Assembly: GCA_020636095.1 (NCBI GenBank)
Contig: JACJYN010000004.1
Location: 930,001-994,000 of the forward strand
Length of the DNA stretch: 64,000 bases
Reading direction: 5' to 3'
Source: Lewinellaceae bacterium
GTDB taxonomy: Bacteria > Bacteroidota > Bacteroidia > Chitinophagales > Saprospiraceae
Positions 1 through 9,258 of the stretch are shown piece by piece. The notes beneath the pieces were generated by a model, which saw only the letters and a list, made by a program, of their open reading frames with translations, had not been told where the DNA came from and made no database searches. Both the position numbers and the translations under genes were made by a program. The stretch's first letter is position 1. Each line of letters starts with the position of its first letter.

Positions 1-166
1 TGGAAATATGTGATAAAACAATGAAAAGAAAAGGAGAGACAAGTGAATATTATGTTCTAAGTGCCCCTTACCAACCGTTAATCCCCCAATTCCTACCGAT
101 CGTTGAATAGCCCTTGTCTGCACAGCAGAAAGGAGCCACCTTAAAAACGATAAACCTTTCGCAGAT

Positions 167-481
167 ATGGACGAACTCATCCGGCATATCTACTCCTCCG
201 CGTGGGAGGAAGGCGTCGATAACGACGGTGCAGGCATAGGGCCGGCCGATGTGGTGGTGTGCCTGACCAACGGGGAAAAATTCGTCGCCTCTTTTTTTTC
301 TTACGACCAGATCGCAGAACTACGGCGGGTGCATCAGGCAAGCGGTGAATTCCTGCACGGCGCCTACTTCTGGAGCAAGCACCTGGTGCTGGTGGAAAAC
401 TGCGGCCCGCCCTTCGTGCGGCGGGTGGTAGAACACTTACTGGAAGAGGGCGAGTTGGCCGAGGTCTTTGACAAGGTTTGA
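167..481 (+). CDS. Small hypothetical protein preceding the eCIS sheath
   Basis: Unrecognised 104-residue acidic soluble protein. It has no signal peptide, membrane segment or cysteine cluster. It reads as a compact alpha/beta fold: a central strand-rich stretch (VVVCLTNGEKFVASFF, about residues 25-44), then a helix, then a charged C-terminal helix (VVEHLLEEGELAEVF). The ATG at 167 is the only good start. The gene ends 36 bp before the sheath gene on the same strand, so it may be the first gene of the operon or a leftover from an upstream unit outside the window. The position is compatible with an immunity-like or accessory role, but nothing in the sequence proves that. Confidence 0.6.
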   Translation: MDELIRHIYSSAWEEGVDNDGAGIGPADVVVCLTNGEKFVASFFSYDQIAELRRVHQASGEFLHGAYFWSKHLVLVENCGPPFVRRVVEHLLEEGELAEVFDKV

Positions 482-516
482 GGGTTACAACAATTTGATT
501 TACAAAAATATATATC

Positions 517-3174
517 ATGCCAGTGCAACCAACCTATCCGGGCGTATATGTACAGGAAGAGCCGAGCGGCGTGCGGACCATCACGGGGGTGAGTACGTCG
601 ACGGCAGTATTTATCGGCCGGGCTAAACAGGGCCCTCTGAAAGAACCCGTGCTCTGCCTGAGCTATCCCGATTTTGAACGGGCCTTCTCCTCGGCCTATA
701 CCGACAGCGACCTGGCCAGGGCCGTGCGCCTGTTTTTCCTGAACGGCGGAACGAAATGTTATGTGATGCGGATTGCGAAGGGGGCGGAATCCTCGGAGGC
801 AACATTAAAAAATGAGACCGGGGCCCATGATGTATTAAAGGTTATCGCCAAATCCCCGGGGCTGGCCGGCGATGTCATTCACCTGGCGGTCACGTACAAC
901 GGCCCGCATCCGGAATCTACCTTCAACCTGGAGGTTTTCCGCCTGGAACCCGTCAACGGCGGGGCATTGGTGAAAAAGGCATTAGAAAACTGGACGGGGC
1001 TGAGCATGGACCCCAACAGCTCCAGGTACGTGCAAACATTTATTAACCAACATTCGGCGCTGGTTGAGGTGGAGGATGTTGTATCTCCTCCCATTTCCGC
1101 ACCTAACGGGTATTCCCAGTCGGGACGGATATTGCCGAGTGATCTGACAGCATTTTGGAAAGTTTGGAGGGAGTTACTCGCCGGAATCAGTGCTGCAAAG
1201 ATAGATACTGCTTCTTGGACCAGCACTTCAGTTATTTCAACTTCTGGAAAGTATACAGGAGATAAAAGTAAAGTATTCACTTTTGAAATAACAGCAGGGG
1301 GTACCGTAGGGAATGATACCGTCACCATCCAATACAGCGATGGTGAATCAACGCTCAAAACCCTTGACCTATCCGGTTACACAAGTGGTGAGCCCATCAC
1401 TTTTTCGGACGAATCAGGAATTTTGCAAGTTGCCTTTGAAGGAGGGAAAACACTCGTTGAAAATGAGATATTTACTATAACCGTAACCCCTCCCGCCAAC
1501 CGCTTCCGGCTCAGCGCCGACGGCGGCCGGGTGTTCCGCAACATCTCGCTGGCTGAGCTCGTCGAAAAAATATATACTCTGTCGGGTTCATTTACTATTG
1601 TCACAGATCTGGCAACGGCAATAGAGAATTTGCTCAATGACAATTTCCTTTCTTCTTCGGAAAAGGTTGAAGTAGAATTCCCTAAGATTGACAATCTTAC
1701 TCCTCCATCTGGCTATCGCTTTCAAATAAGTGCTACCAACGGCGCCGACATCCGGATCGAACCCGGCTTACCGCTAGCCAACGACCTGGCCATTCCGATG
1801 ATGCTGGGCAGCGATCAGGGCGGCATCGAAGTATCCGGTTACGCTCAGTACCGGCCGGCCCCGAACGGGATCGTATTGAACCTGAGCGAATTGAATAAGT
1901 TTGCTTTACTGCAACAGGATGCGTTTAATGTTGTCCGGATCAATGGAACGGATATCGACACAGATCTTGTAACCTGCGCCTCATCTGATCCTATGTACAA
2001 AGATGCCTTTTCAAGCAGCCCGACCGATCACCGTGATGGCCTCAGGGAAAAATGGGGGAAGATCATCGAAGCTTTCGAGCAGAAACGCCTGAACGATCCT
2101 ACCTTCAAATGGACGGCCGAATTGTGGGGTTCCCGGCTGGCGCTCCTACCGCTGGATGGGGGGGCTGGTTATACGGGAACAATAACGAGTTCTACTAAAG
2201 GATCTACTGCCGGTAAAAATATCGGCTCTGATTTTTACAACAACGTTCGTTATTTCCGGCTGGCCGGCGGCAACGACGGTCAGACTCCGCAACTGCAACA
2301 GTATCGGGACGCCTTCGAAATACTCAGAAAGGAAGTCGACCTCTTCAACCTCCTCATCCTGCCCCGCGACGAAGGCCACAGCGCCGACGAACGAAAAAGC
2401 CTCTGGGGTCCGGCCAGCGTCTTCTGCCAGGAAGAGCGCGCGTTCCTACTGATGGATGGCCTTGAAGCATGGGACACTGTACAAAAAGCCACGAATCCCT
2501 CCAAGGGAGTCAACAGCCTGCGGCCCGGACTGGTCAAAGACCACAGCGCCGTATTTTATCCCCGCCTGATCATCCGCGAGGACGGCCTGGAGAAAAAAGT
2601 CGGCCCTGCCGGCGCCATCGCCGGCCTGATGGCCCGCATCGACGCCAACCGCGGCGTGTGGAAAGCGCCGGCCGGCACGGAAGCCGATATCCGGGGCATC
2701 GTAGGGCTGGAATACCGCTTCTCCAACCAGGAAAACGGGGTGCTAAATCCCCGGGGCATCAACACCCTGCGCGTCTTCCCCAACGGCATCGTCAACTGGG
2801 GCGCCCGCACGATGGACGGCGACGATGATTTTACCAGCGAATGGAAGTACATCCCCGTGCGCCGCACCGCCCTCTTCATCGAAGAGAGCCTCTACCGCGG
2901 CCTGAAATGGGTGGTCTTCGAACCCAACGATGAACCCCTCTGGGGGCAGATCCGCCTCAACGTGGGGGCCTTTATGCACAACCTGTTCCGGCAGGGGGCC
3001 TTCCAGGGGCAAAAGCGCGACGATGCTTACTTCGTTAAATGTGATAAGGAGACCACTACACAGAATGACATCGATCTGGGTATTGTCCACATATGGGTGG
3101 GCTTCGCGCCGCTGAAGCCGGCCGAATTCGTCATTATTCACCTGCAACAGAAAGCAGGCCAAATTCAGGTTTAA
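517..3174 (+). CDS. eCIS contractile sheath protein (Afp2-4/phage tail sheath family), enlarged
   Basis: Forms the contractile sheath that surrounds the inner tube and drives it through a target membrane. Residues 7-91 have the canonical sheath start (YPGVYVQEEPSG, VSTSTAVFIG, then LARAVRLFFLNGG). The last ~300 residues hold the conserved sheath core (DIRGIVGLEYRFS, GINTLRVFPNGIVNWGARTM, WKYIPVRRTALFIEESL, WGQIRLNVGAFMHNLFRQGAF). At 885 aa it is far longer than the usual 350-500 aa. The extra sequence lies in the middle, with AT-richer stretches around residues 209-328 and 349-408, probably a surface-exposed decoration. Afp has three sheath paralogues; only this one is present here. The tube gene follows 14 bp downstream. 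Confidence 0.95.
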   Translation: MPVQPTYPGVYVQEEPSGVRTITGVSTSTAVFIGRAKQGPLKEPVLCLSYPDFERAFSSAYTDSDLARAVRLFFLNGGTKCYVMRIAKGAESSEATLKNETGAHDVLKVIAKSPGLAGDVIHLAVTYNGPHPESTFNLEVFRLEPVNGGALVKKALENWTGLSMDPNSSRYVQTFINQHSALVEVEDVVSPPISAPNGYSQSGRILPSDLTAFWKVWRELLAGISAAKIDTASWTSTSVISTSGKYTGDKSKVFTFEITAGGTVGNDTVTIQYSDGESTLKTLDLSGYTSGEPITFSDESGILQVAFEGGKTLVENEIFTITVTPPANRFRLSADGGRVFRNISLAELVEKIYTLSGSFTIVTDLATAIENLLNDNFLSSSEKVEVEFPKIDNLTPPSGYRFQISATNGADIRIEPGLPLANDLAIPMMLGSDQGGIEVSGYAQYRPAPNGIVLNLSELNKFALLQQDAFNVVRINGTDIDTDLVTCASSDPMYKDAFSSSPTDHRDGLREKWGKIIEAFEQKRLNDPTFKWTAELWGSRLALLPLDGGAGYTGTITSSTKGSTAGKNIGSDFYNNVRYFRLAGGNDGQTPQLQQYRDAFEILRKEVDLFNLLILPRDEGHSADERKSLWGPASVFCQEERAFLLMDGLEAWDTVQKATNPSKGVNSLRPGLVKDHSAVFYPRLIIREDGLEKKVGPAGAIAGLMARIDANRGVWKAPAGTEADIRGIVGLEYRFSNQENGVLNPRGINTLRVFPNGIVNWGARTMDGDDDFTSEWKYIPVRRTALFIEESLYRGLKWVVFEPNDEPLWGQIRLNVGAFMHNLFRQGAFQGQKRDDAYFVKCDKETTTQNDIDLGIVHIWVGFAPLKPAEFVIIHLQQKAGQIQV

Positions 3175-3188
3175 CTTAAACAATAATC

Positions 3189-3695
3189 ATGGCAAATACA
3201 CAATTTGTGGTCAATTCATACCGGCATGACCCCTACAAGAACTTCAAGTTCCGTGTCCGCTGGGACGGTAGAGTGGTCGCCGGTATCAGTAAGGTCGGCG
3301 CCCTGAAACATACCACGGAGGTGGTCGACCACCGGGAGGGAGGAGACCCCAGCACCATGCGCCGTTCGCCGGCTAAAACGAAATATGAGGATATCACGCT
3401 GGAGCGCGGCGTCACCCACGACCCGGAATTCGAAAAGTGGGCCAGCCTGGTCTGGAATTCCGAAGGCGACGCGGCAATGTCCCTGAAAAATTTCCGCAAG
3501 GATATCACCATCGAGCTACTCAACGAGCAGGGGGAAGTCGCCAAGGCATACAAGGTCTACCGTTGTTGGCCTAAGGAATATCAGGCGCTCCCTCAACTGG
3601 ACGCCGGTGCTAACGCCGTGGCCATTGAGACCCTGGCACTGGCCCACGAAGGCTGGGAACGAGATACTGCGGTGCCGGAACCCGTGCAAACCTAG
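3189..3695 (+). CDS. eCIS inner tube protein (Afp1/5, T4 gp19-like)
   Basis: Building block of the hexameric inner tube that carries cargo and is expelled on sheath contraction. The 168-residue length and the motif series are typical of the T4-like tail tube family of contractile injection systems: a DPYKNFKFRVRWDG opening strand, the GISKVGALKHTTEVVDHREGG loop, the SPAKTKYEDITLERGVTHDPEF segment and the EKWASLVWN helix. It lies directly behind the sheath gene, as in Afp, PVC and AlgoCIS loci. Only one tube gene is visible, whereas Afp and PVC have two paralogues, so this one probably forms the whole shaft. Confidence 0.95.
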   Translation: MANTQFVVNSYRHDPYKNFKFRVRWDGRVVAGISKVGALKHTTEVVDHREGGDPSTMRRSPAKTKYEDITLERGVTHDPEFEKWASLVWNSEGDAAMSLKNFRKDITIELLNEQGEVAKAYKVYRCWPKEYQALPQLDAGANAVAIETLALAHEGWERDTAVPEPVQT

Positions 3696-3716
3696 CAGAG
3701 GGCCTTTTCTTAACTA

Positions 3717-4529
3717 ATGACTGAAACAACGTTCATCATGTCGAGTTATGCCGTTCCAGTAAACTATTCACCCGGCTTGAATCAGGTGATTCTGCGCGAC
3801 CTCCGCGGTCATCAGGAGCAGGCCGTGGAAGGAACCGGAACCCTGGATGCCCTGCTTTTACTGGACGGGCTGCTGCTTCGAATGCAGGATGGCAAGTTGC
3901 CCTGCAAACCTCCGGAACTCGCTACTGCCGATCGCGACCGGCTGCTCGCTGCTATCTACAAGCGCACCTACCTCGATAAGATCGAGAGTGCGATTACCTG
4001 CGAAGCGTGCCAGTCCGCTTTCGACCTGGACTTTTCTCTTGACGCGCTCCTGACGCAACTCCAACCGGATAAAACCCTGGAAGGCATTGCCCGCCTGGAT
4101 GACGGAACCTTCCGCCTGGCAGGCGGGGTGCATTTTCGCCTGCCCACTGGCGAGGATGAATTGGCCGTGCTGGGCCTTTCGCCAGATGAAGCAGCCCACC
4201 TGTTGCTGAAACGTTGTCTGCTGGATGGTGACCTGGAACAAGACACCGCCCGGATGCAGGAAGCTATGCAGGTCATAGCTCCGCTTATGGATATGGACTT
4301 GGCTGCCTGCTGCCCTGAGTGCGGACATCAGCAGTGGGTCCATTTCAATATGCAATCGTTCCTGCTAACTGCACTGCTTCAGGAGCAATCGCAACTGGCC
4401 TGGGAGGTACACCGGCTGGCATCGGCGTACCAATGGAGTCTAAATGAAATACTCGATCTGCCCCGACGGCTGCGCCGGGCCTACGTGCGAATGATCGACG
4501 TTGAAATGGAAACTCCTCTATACCGATAA
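3717..4529 (+). CDS. eCIS zinc-ribbon baseplate/assembly protein (gp26-like position)
   Basis: A 270-residue protein with two CxxC pairs, CEAC near residue 94 and CPEC near residue 199, which can together form one zinc-binding site. The C-terminus (WEVHRLASAYQWSLNEILDLPRRLRRAYVRMID) is a helical motif that recurs in small baseplate-associated proteins of contractile systems, in which an arginine-rich helix follows a W-x-E/N-I-L-x-LP stretch. Position right after the tube gene matches conserved eCIS accessory genes. Family membership is inferred from architecture and position; no enzymatic motif is visible. It ends 2 bp before the next start, so translation is probably coupled. Confidence 0.6.
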   Translation: MTETTFIMSSYAVPVNYSPGLNQVILRDLRGHQEQAVEGTGTLDALLLLDGLLLRMQDGKLPCKPPELATADRDRLLAAIYKRTYLDKIESAITCEACQSAFDLDFSLDALLTQLQPDKTLEGIARLDDGTFRLAGGVHFRLPTGEDELAVLGLSPDEAAHLLLKRCLLDGDLEQDTARMQEAMQVIAPLMDMDLAACCPECGHQQWVHFNMQSFLLTALLQEQSQLAWEVHRLASAYQWSLNEILDLPRRLRRAYVRMIDVEMETPLYR

Positions 4530-4531
4530 TT

Positions 4532-5416
4532 ATGAAGGGATACATGAGACATATTGCCCAACGATCGGCCGGCCAAACGCTTGCGGCCGCCTTGCTGCCA
4601 GTTCCTGGCAACCCCTATTTCCTGCTCCGCAGCCAGGCCATCGGCTTTTCTGTGGGGCGGCAGTCTGCGATCCGGTATCGCTACCCCTCGGTGGTGCTGC
4701 CAGAGTTCGTAGGTGATGCCATGGAGCCAAAAGAACCCCGCTACAACGTAGAACCGGAAGCCCGGGCCGGCCAGCCGGTTCATCCGCTGCCGCCGCCAGC
4801 CGCAGCGCTTATTCCAACGGCCGGCAAACGAGCTACCCAGCCTTTTGTTCAAAAAGAAGGAGAGATCCTTCCTGTCAGACAGCAACCGGCTTTGGAACGA
4901 ATACCGGCACCTGCCCCGATACGTATGTCCGCACCATGGGACCCGGTAACGGCCATTTTGCCCACCCCTGCCGCCGGCGACGCCCGCGTGCCGCCTGCTC
5001 CTATCGGAACAGAATGGGTTTTACCGGTCCGGCGAGAGGCAGCCGGCCCCGCTGTTCCACGAGTGGCCACACCGAAAGATTCCCTTCCCACCCTACTCCA
5101 GCCAGTGGCGCCGGCGACGAACGCCATCGGCCGGGAAGGAAACCCACGCAGCGTCGGCTGGTTGCAACCGCCCCCATCGGATCAGGAAGGGAAGGAAAAG
5201 TCGGCGCGAGTTTTGCGGCCCATAACGCCGGTTCCGCCGACGCCGAAAATTCAGCCCCTGCCGCCACCGCCACCACGGCTCGTTATCGGCAAACTGATCG
5301 TGGAAGTAGTGCCCCCCCCGCCGCCGGTAATAAAAGAAAAGCGCCGGACTAACCCGACGCAGGCAACAGAACTAGGAAAAGAGTGGGCCAATAAATTAAT
5401 ATTTGGATTAGGATAA
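4532..5416 (+). CDS. Proline-rich protein of the eCIS operon, function unknown
   Basis: Unrecognised 294-residue protein. About 60 residues at the N-terminus look folded (PVPGNPYFLLRSQAIGFSVG). The rest is low-complexity and rich in Pro, Ala and Arg, including polyproline runs (PLPPPPPRLVIG, EVVPPPPPVIKE). A short conserved-looking tail ends ELGKEWANKLIFGLG. The long disordered middle with ordered ends suggests a flexible linker or internal (luminal) particle component rather than an enzyme. It is flanked by structural eCIS genes with gaps of 2 and 8 bp, so it is almost certainly co-translated with them. A tape-measure role is unlikely because there is no long helical coiled coil. Confidence 0.6.
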   Translation: MKGYMRHIAQRSAGQTLAAALLPVPGNPYFLLRSQAIGFSVGRQSAIRYRYPSVVLPEFVGDAMEPKEPRYNVEPEARAGQPVHPLPPPAAALIPTAGKRATQPFVQKEGEILPVRQQPALERIPAPAPIRMSAPWDPVTAILPTPAAGDARVPPAPIGTEWVLPVRREAAGPAVPRVATPKDSLPTLLQPVAPATNAIGREGNPRSVGWLQPPPSDQEGKEKSARVLRPITPVPPTPKIQPLPPPPPRLVIGKLIVEVVPPPPPVIKEKRRTNPTQATELGKEWANKLIFGLG

Positions 5417-5424
5417 TAATTGCT

Positions 5425-6837
5425 ATGGGCATATTGGATATATCGGATGTTACCAGTTCACTGATGAACCTGATCAGCCAGGCCTTCTCTACTTCCTCGG
5501 AAGGGGTTGCGATGATGGACCTTGAGCCGGAGGTAGCGGATATTCAATCTGCGGACATCACCGTTTATCCCGAGCCCCCTGTCCGCCTGCAGAAGCGGGG
5601 GATCGGTTGTTTTCTCTACCACATCGCCGAAAACCCCTACTTCAAAAATCTGCCTGCTCCGGGCGGCGATCATCCGCCGGTGCGGTATGCGCCTATGGGG
5701 CTGAATCTATACTACCAGCTGAGCGCCCATGACCCCGACACCTCGGAGGAATACCGGGCCATCAACGAACAGCGCATGATGGGGGTGGCAATGAAAGCGC
5801 TGCACGACCATCCCGATATTGCCGATTCCACGACGATCTACGATTCTTCTACGTCGGTCTTTACGACGGAACTGCAGGATAAAGGCGTCAAACTCCGCAT
5901 TGCCCTGCAACCCACTCCGCCCAATGAGGCCGTCACCTTCTGGACGGCCGGCGAATCACCGGTGAAATTGTCTGCCTACTATGAAGTGTCGGTGGTCTTT
6001 CTCGAACCGGAAAAAGCCCGAAAACGGCCGGGCAGGGTGTTGTCGTACCACGTCAACGTGAGTACGGAAGGGGCGCCTCGCCTGTTCAGTAGCCAGAGCA
6101 AGATTATGTACCAGTTGCCGGGCTCCACCGAAGAGCAGGAAGTTACGCTCCAGCCCGCTCAGGTACTACCGGGCGATCCGCCGCCGGATCCGCCGCCGGT
6201 TCCACCATTTATCCCCCCTGCGGAAAGTACCGTCACTTTTGCCGGTACGGGCCTTGCCGGTGATGAAACCGCTCTGTTGCTGATCCATCCGCGCTGGGAA
6301 TACGGCGCCCGGGCCGGCGCCGACTGGTTGGTGAAGATGGGCCAGGGAACGATCACGGCGTTCGTTCAAAAGACGGCAGAAGCACTCGATCATGAGGCCG
6401 TTTTTTCTCCCCCCACGACTCCTGTACCCATTATCCCGGGCATTTATGCGGCCCAATGGGTAGTCCGCCGCCGGAGGCGTTTGCCTGGCGGAGACTTCCG
6501 TGCGATGGAATACCGGTCGAATCAGTGCCCCTTTACGGTTGGTCCACCGGTTACCAGTATTTTACTTGATTTTGTAAACCAGCAAGTTACCGTTGAAGGG
6601 TATTTCTACGACGCTGTACAAGGCAGAGATAAAGCAGCAATAGAAGTGTACGTTGGAGCAGACCGATTGATGGAGGTAGGGGCCAGTCCCACCGAAAACG
6701 GAAAGTTTTTCGTTGAGAATGACAACAAAATTGTCTTGAAGCTGCCGTCCGATCTGGACCCTGGCCGAAAACATTTGCCCCTGCGCATTTTTGTTAACGG
6801 AGCCGAATCGCTCCCCAACTGGATCGACTTATCCTGA
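5425..6837 (+). CDS. DUF4255 (Pvc16_N) eCIS tail terminator/cap protein with Ig-like extension
   Basis: Counterpart of Afp16/Pvc16, which caps the tube and sheath and sets particle length. The first ~230 residues match the DUF4255 layout: an N-terminal helix (ILDISDVTSSLMNLI), the VYPEPPVRLQKRGIGCFLYHIAENPYFKN strand-loop, and PPVRYAPMGLNLYYQLSAHDPDTSEEYRAI. A proline-rich linker around residue 250 leads to beta-rich segments (residues ~265-470, such as STVTFAGTGLAGDETALLLIHPRW and VTSILLDFVNQQVTVEGYFYD) that look like Ig-type domains. At 470 aa it is longer than the usual ~200-300, so the extension may project from the cap. The AAA+ gene starts 5 bp downstream. Confidence 0.85.
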   Translation: MGILDISDVTSSLMNLISQAFSTSSEGVAMMDLEPEVADIQSADITVYPEPPVRLQKRGIGCFLYHIAENPYFKNLPAPGGDHPPVRYAPMGLNLYYQLSAHDPDTSEEYRAINEQRMMGVAMKALHDHPDIADSTTIYDSSTSVFTTELQDKGVKLRIALQPTPPNEAVTFWTAGESPVKLSAYYEVSVVFLEPEKARKRPGRVLSYHVNVSTEGAPRLFSSQSKIMYQLPGSTEEQEVTLQPAQVLPGDPPPDPPPVPPFIPPAESTVTFAGTGLAGDETALLLIHPRWEYGARAGADWLVKMGQGTITAFVQKTAEALDHEAVFSPPTTPVPIIPGIYAAQWVVRRRRRLPGGDFRAMEYRSNQCPFTVGPPVTSILLDFVNQQVTVEGYFYDAVQGRDKAAIEVYVGADRLMEVGASPTENGKFFVENDNKIVLKLPSDLDPGRKHLPLRIFVNGAESLPNWIDLS

Positions 6838-6842
6838 ACCGT

Positions 6843-8930
6843 ATGAAACAGGAAGACCTTGACATATTACTTGAAGAACAGGAAGCGCCTTTGGTAGCGC
6901 CCGACGTTGCCTTGGATCTGATCCGCCGCCGCATCCGCCTGCGGGCTCGGCGGCGCATCATGTGGCTGCGTACGCTGTGGCAGGAAATGAGCGGCGGGAG
7001 CGAAACACCCAATTATCACGCGGTGGTCGATGCCATTCTGGATGAAAAAGACACCCCGGAACGAGAGGCTGCCTGGATGGCAACCAACGAACGGATTCAG
7101 GCGCTCAATGACAGCCTGGTGGAAGTCGAAAAGGCGCTGGAAGAAGGAGATTCTCGCTTTCATTTTTTGGTTCGCCAGTTTGGCCTATCGACGGTAGAAT
7201 CCGATTTTTTCCAGGCGGCGCTGGCCCTGGGGCTGGAGCCGCAACTGGATCGTGTGTACGCCTATTTGCAAGATCACGCCGGCAGGGGTTACGTGACGGA
7301 AACGCTGGTGACGCGCCTGTTCGGCTACCGCCAGGGGGGCGCCATCGGCGCTTCTTCGGCCCTCCGCCGGCTCGATCTGTTGCACGAGCGGGAAATGAAC
7401 CCCGGCGAGCCGGCCATGTATGTCTGCGACCCCTTCATCCGCGACTGGCTGCTGGGACGGGACAGCCTCGACCCAGCTTTGGCCGGGATGGCTTACTGGC
7501 GCCTGCCGCCGGAGCCGCTGGCTGGCTGGCCGCTGGACGAGACGGTCAACTACCTCCACCGCCAGATAGAACGGGAGGATGGGCTTCCCTTGCGGCTGAT
7601 TGTAACGGGATTTCCCGGTAGCGGCCGGCGCAGTTTCGCCGCTGCGTTGGCCGGACGCCTTCAGTTGCCACTGCTGGTACTGGACAGCGGCCACATCGCC
7701 GAGGCGGAATGGGAGCGCGTTTATATGCGCGGGCAGCGGCAGGCCTTCCTGACCGGTTGTATTCCAGCCTGGAGCGGCAGCCGCTGGACGCAGTGGCGCT
7801 GGCCACCGCTGATCGCCCCGTTCCGGATTCAGATGGCGCTGGCGGAAATCGACGAGTCCGTGCCGCCGATGGAGGGCATTGTCGACTTTCGAGTCGAGCT
7901 GCCGCCGCTGAGCATCGAGGAGCGGCGCCGGCTTTGGCGGGATTTAGTGCCGGAAACGGCGGGCTGGCGGCCGGAAGCGCTGGAAGCTATGAGCCGCCGC
8001 TTCCAGGTGAACATAGGGCAGATCGCCGCGGTGGCGGACCGGGGCGGAGCTACCGCGGAGGAAGCCGCGGAAATCGTTCGCGAAAGCTCGCGGCAGCGCC
8101 TGGGCAAGCTGGCCCAGCAACTGCCCTGCACCTTCCGCTGGGACGACCTGATCGTCTCCGACTGGATTCGCCAGACACTTGAAGATTTCGTCTTCGAAGC
8201 AAGGGAGCGGGAAATCGTGTGGGAACAACCTGCCGCTCAGCGGCTCTTTTCACAGGGTAAAGGCCTCTTAGCGCTTTTCTCGGGCCCTTCCGGTACTGGT
8301 AAAACCATGGCCGCTCAGGTGATCGCCGCCACCCTGGACCTCGACCTGTTCCGCATCGATCTGTCGACAGTGGTTAGCAAATATGTCGGCGAGACGTCCA
8401 AGAACCTGGAGCGCATCCTGTCACGTGCGCGCCACATGAATGCCGTCCTCCTCTTCGATGAGGCAGATGCCCTTTTCGGCAAACGCACCGATGTTAAAGA
8501 TGCCCACGACCGCTATGCTAATACCGACACAAATTACCTGCTGCAGGCCATCGAGAGTTACCCCGGCGTTGCTATTCTGGCTACGAACAAGAAAGCCAAT
8601 ATCGACTCTGGTTTTATCCGGCGGCTGCGTTACGTCCTGAATTTCCCGAAGCCAGACACCGGCCAGCGCCTGCTGATCTGGCGGCGCCTGATCGGCGAAC
8701 TGGCCGGAACGGCGATCCTGGAGGGTTTATCCGACGGCCTGATATCTATGGCGGGATCGCTCGACCTGACGGGCGCCCAGATCAAGTACGCCATCCTTTC
8801 AGCCTTATTCATCGCCCGGAAGGGGGGGGAAGAACTCGGTATACCTCATGTTGTCCGTGGACTGGAGCGGGAGCTGGCGAAGGAAGGAAGAAGCATCAGC
8901 CGCGAGTTGCGGGAGAAGTTGAAATACTGA
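6843..8930 (+). CDS. eCIS AAA+ ATPase (Afp15-like)
   Basis: AAA+ ATPase expected to assist particle assembly, as proposed for Afp15/Pvc15. Two ATPase modules are visible. The C-terminal module is intact: Walker A GPSGTGKT at residues 481-488, Walker B VLLFDEAD with D539 and E540, and a sensor/arginine-finger region (ILATNKKANIDSGFIRRLRYVLNF). The N-terminal module has a degenerate Walker A, GFPGSGRRS at 256-264, in which the catalytic lysine is replaced by arginine, so it is probably structural. The N-terminal ~230 residues are helical with a winged-helix-like segment. At 695 aa it has the usual length for the family, and it sits beside the DUF4255 gene as in Afp. Confidence 0.92.
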   Translation: MKQEDLDILLEEQEAPLVAPDVALDLIRRRIRLRARRRIMWLRTLWQEMSGGSETPNYHAVVDAILDEKDTPEREAAWMATNERIQALNDSLVEVEKALEEGDSRFHFLVRQFGLSTVESDFFQAALALGLEPQLDRVYAYLQDHAGRGYVTETLVTRLFGYRQGGAIGASSALRRLDLLHEREMNPGEPAMYVCDPFIRDWLLGRDSLDPALAGMAYWRLPPEPLAGWPLDETVNYLHRQIEREDGLPLRLIVTGFPGSGRRSFAAALAGRLQLPLLVLDSGHIAEAEWERVYMRGQRQAFLTGCIPAWSGSRWTQWRWPPLIAPFRIQMALAEIDESVPPMEGIVDFRVELPPLSIEERRRLWRDLVPETAGWRPEALEAMSRRFQVNIGQIAAVADRGGATAEEAAEIVRESSRQRLGKLAQQLPCTFRWDDLIVSDWIRQTLEDFVFEAREREIVWEQPAAQRLFSQGKGLLALFSGPSGTGKTMAAQVIAATLDLDLFRIDLSTVVSKYVGETSKNLERILSRARHMNAVLLFDEADALFGKRTDVKDAHDRYANTDTNYLLQAIESYPGVAILATNKKANIDSGFIRRLRYVLNFPKPDTGQRLLIWRRLIGELAGTAILEGLSDGLISMAGSLDLTGAQIKYAILSALFIARKGGEELGIPHVVRGLERELAKEGRSISRELREKLKY

Positions 8931-8943
8931 AAAACAGAATGCC

Positions 8944-9258
8944 ATGATCGAAATCCGGGAAATGATCCTGCGAATGCCCGGCCTTAGCGCCGCGGAAGGG
9001 GAATGGCTGGGCGCCGAGGTGGCGAGGCTGCTCGCCGGCCGCCTTCCTGAGGGTGCCGGCGAGCGCTACCTGGAACTGCTCAACATACGGGTGGCCTTGC
9101 CGCCGAATACACCGCGAAACCGCATGGCCGAACTGATCAGCACCTCGATCCTGAGGCAGATACGAACCGGAATGACGAGCGGAGACGGACAACAGCGAAC
9201 CGGCCGTCCATCCGGCAACTTGTTGCCGGCGGAACGTCGAACTCAAAATAAGCAATAA
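8944..9258 (+). CDS. Small hypothetical eCIS operon protein
   Basis: Unrecognised 104-residue protein. The first ~75 residues form an amphipathic alpha/beta segment (IREMILRMPGLSAAEGEWLGAEVARLLAGRLPEGAGERY, then LLNIRVALP); the C-terminal 30 residues are polar and probably disordered. Its TAA stop overlaps the next start: the downstream ATG at 9258 uses the last base of the stop codon, which implies coupled translation with the hub protein that follows. Small helical proteins of this kind often occur between the ATPase and hub genes in eCIS loci, and an accessory baseplate role is possible, but no direct evidence is visible. Confidence 0.6.
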   Translation: MIEIREMILRMPGLSAAEGEWLGAEVARLLAGRLPEGAGERYLELLNIRVALPPNTPRNRMAELISTSILRQIRTGMTSGDGQQRTGRPSGNLLPAERRTQNKQ

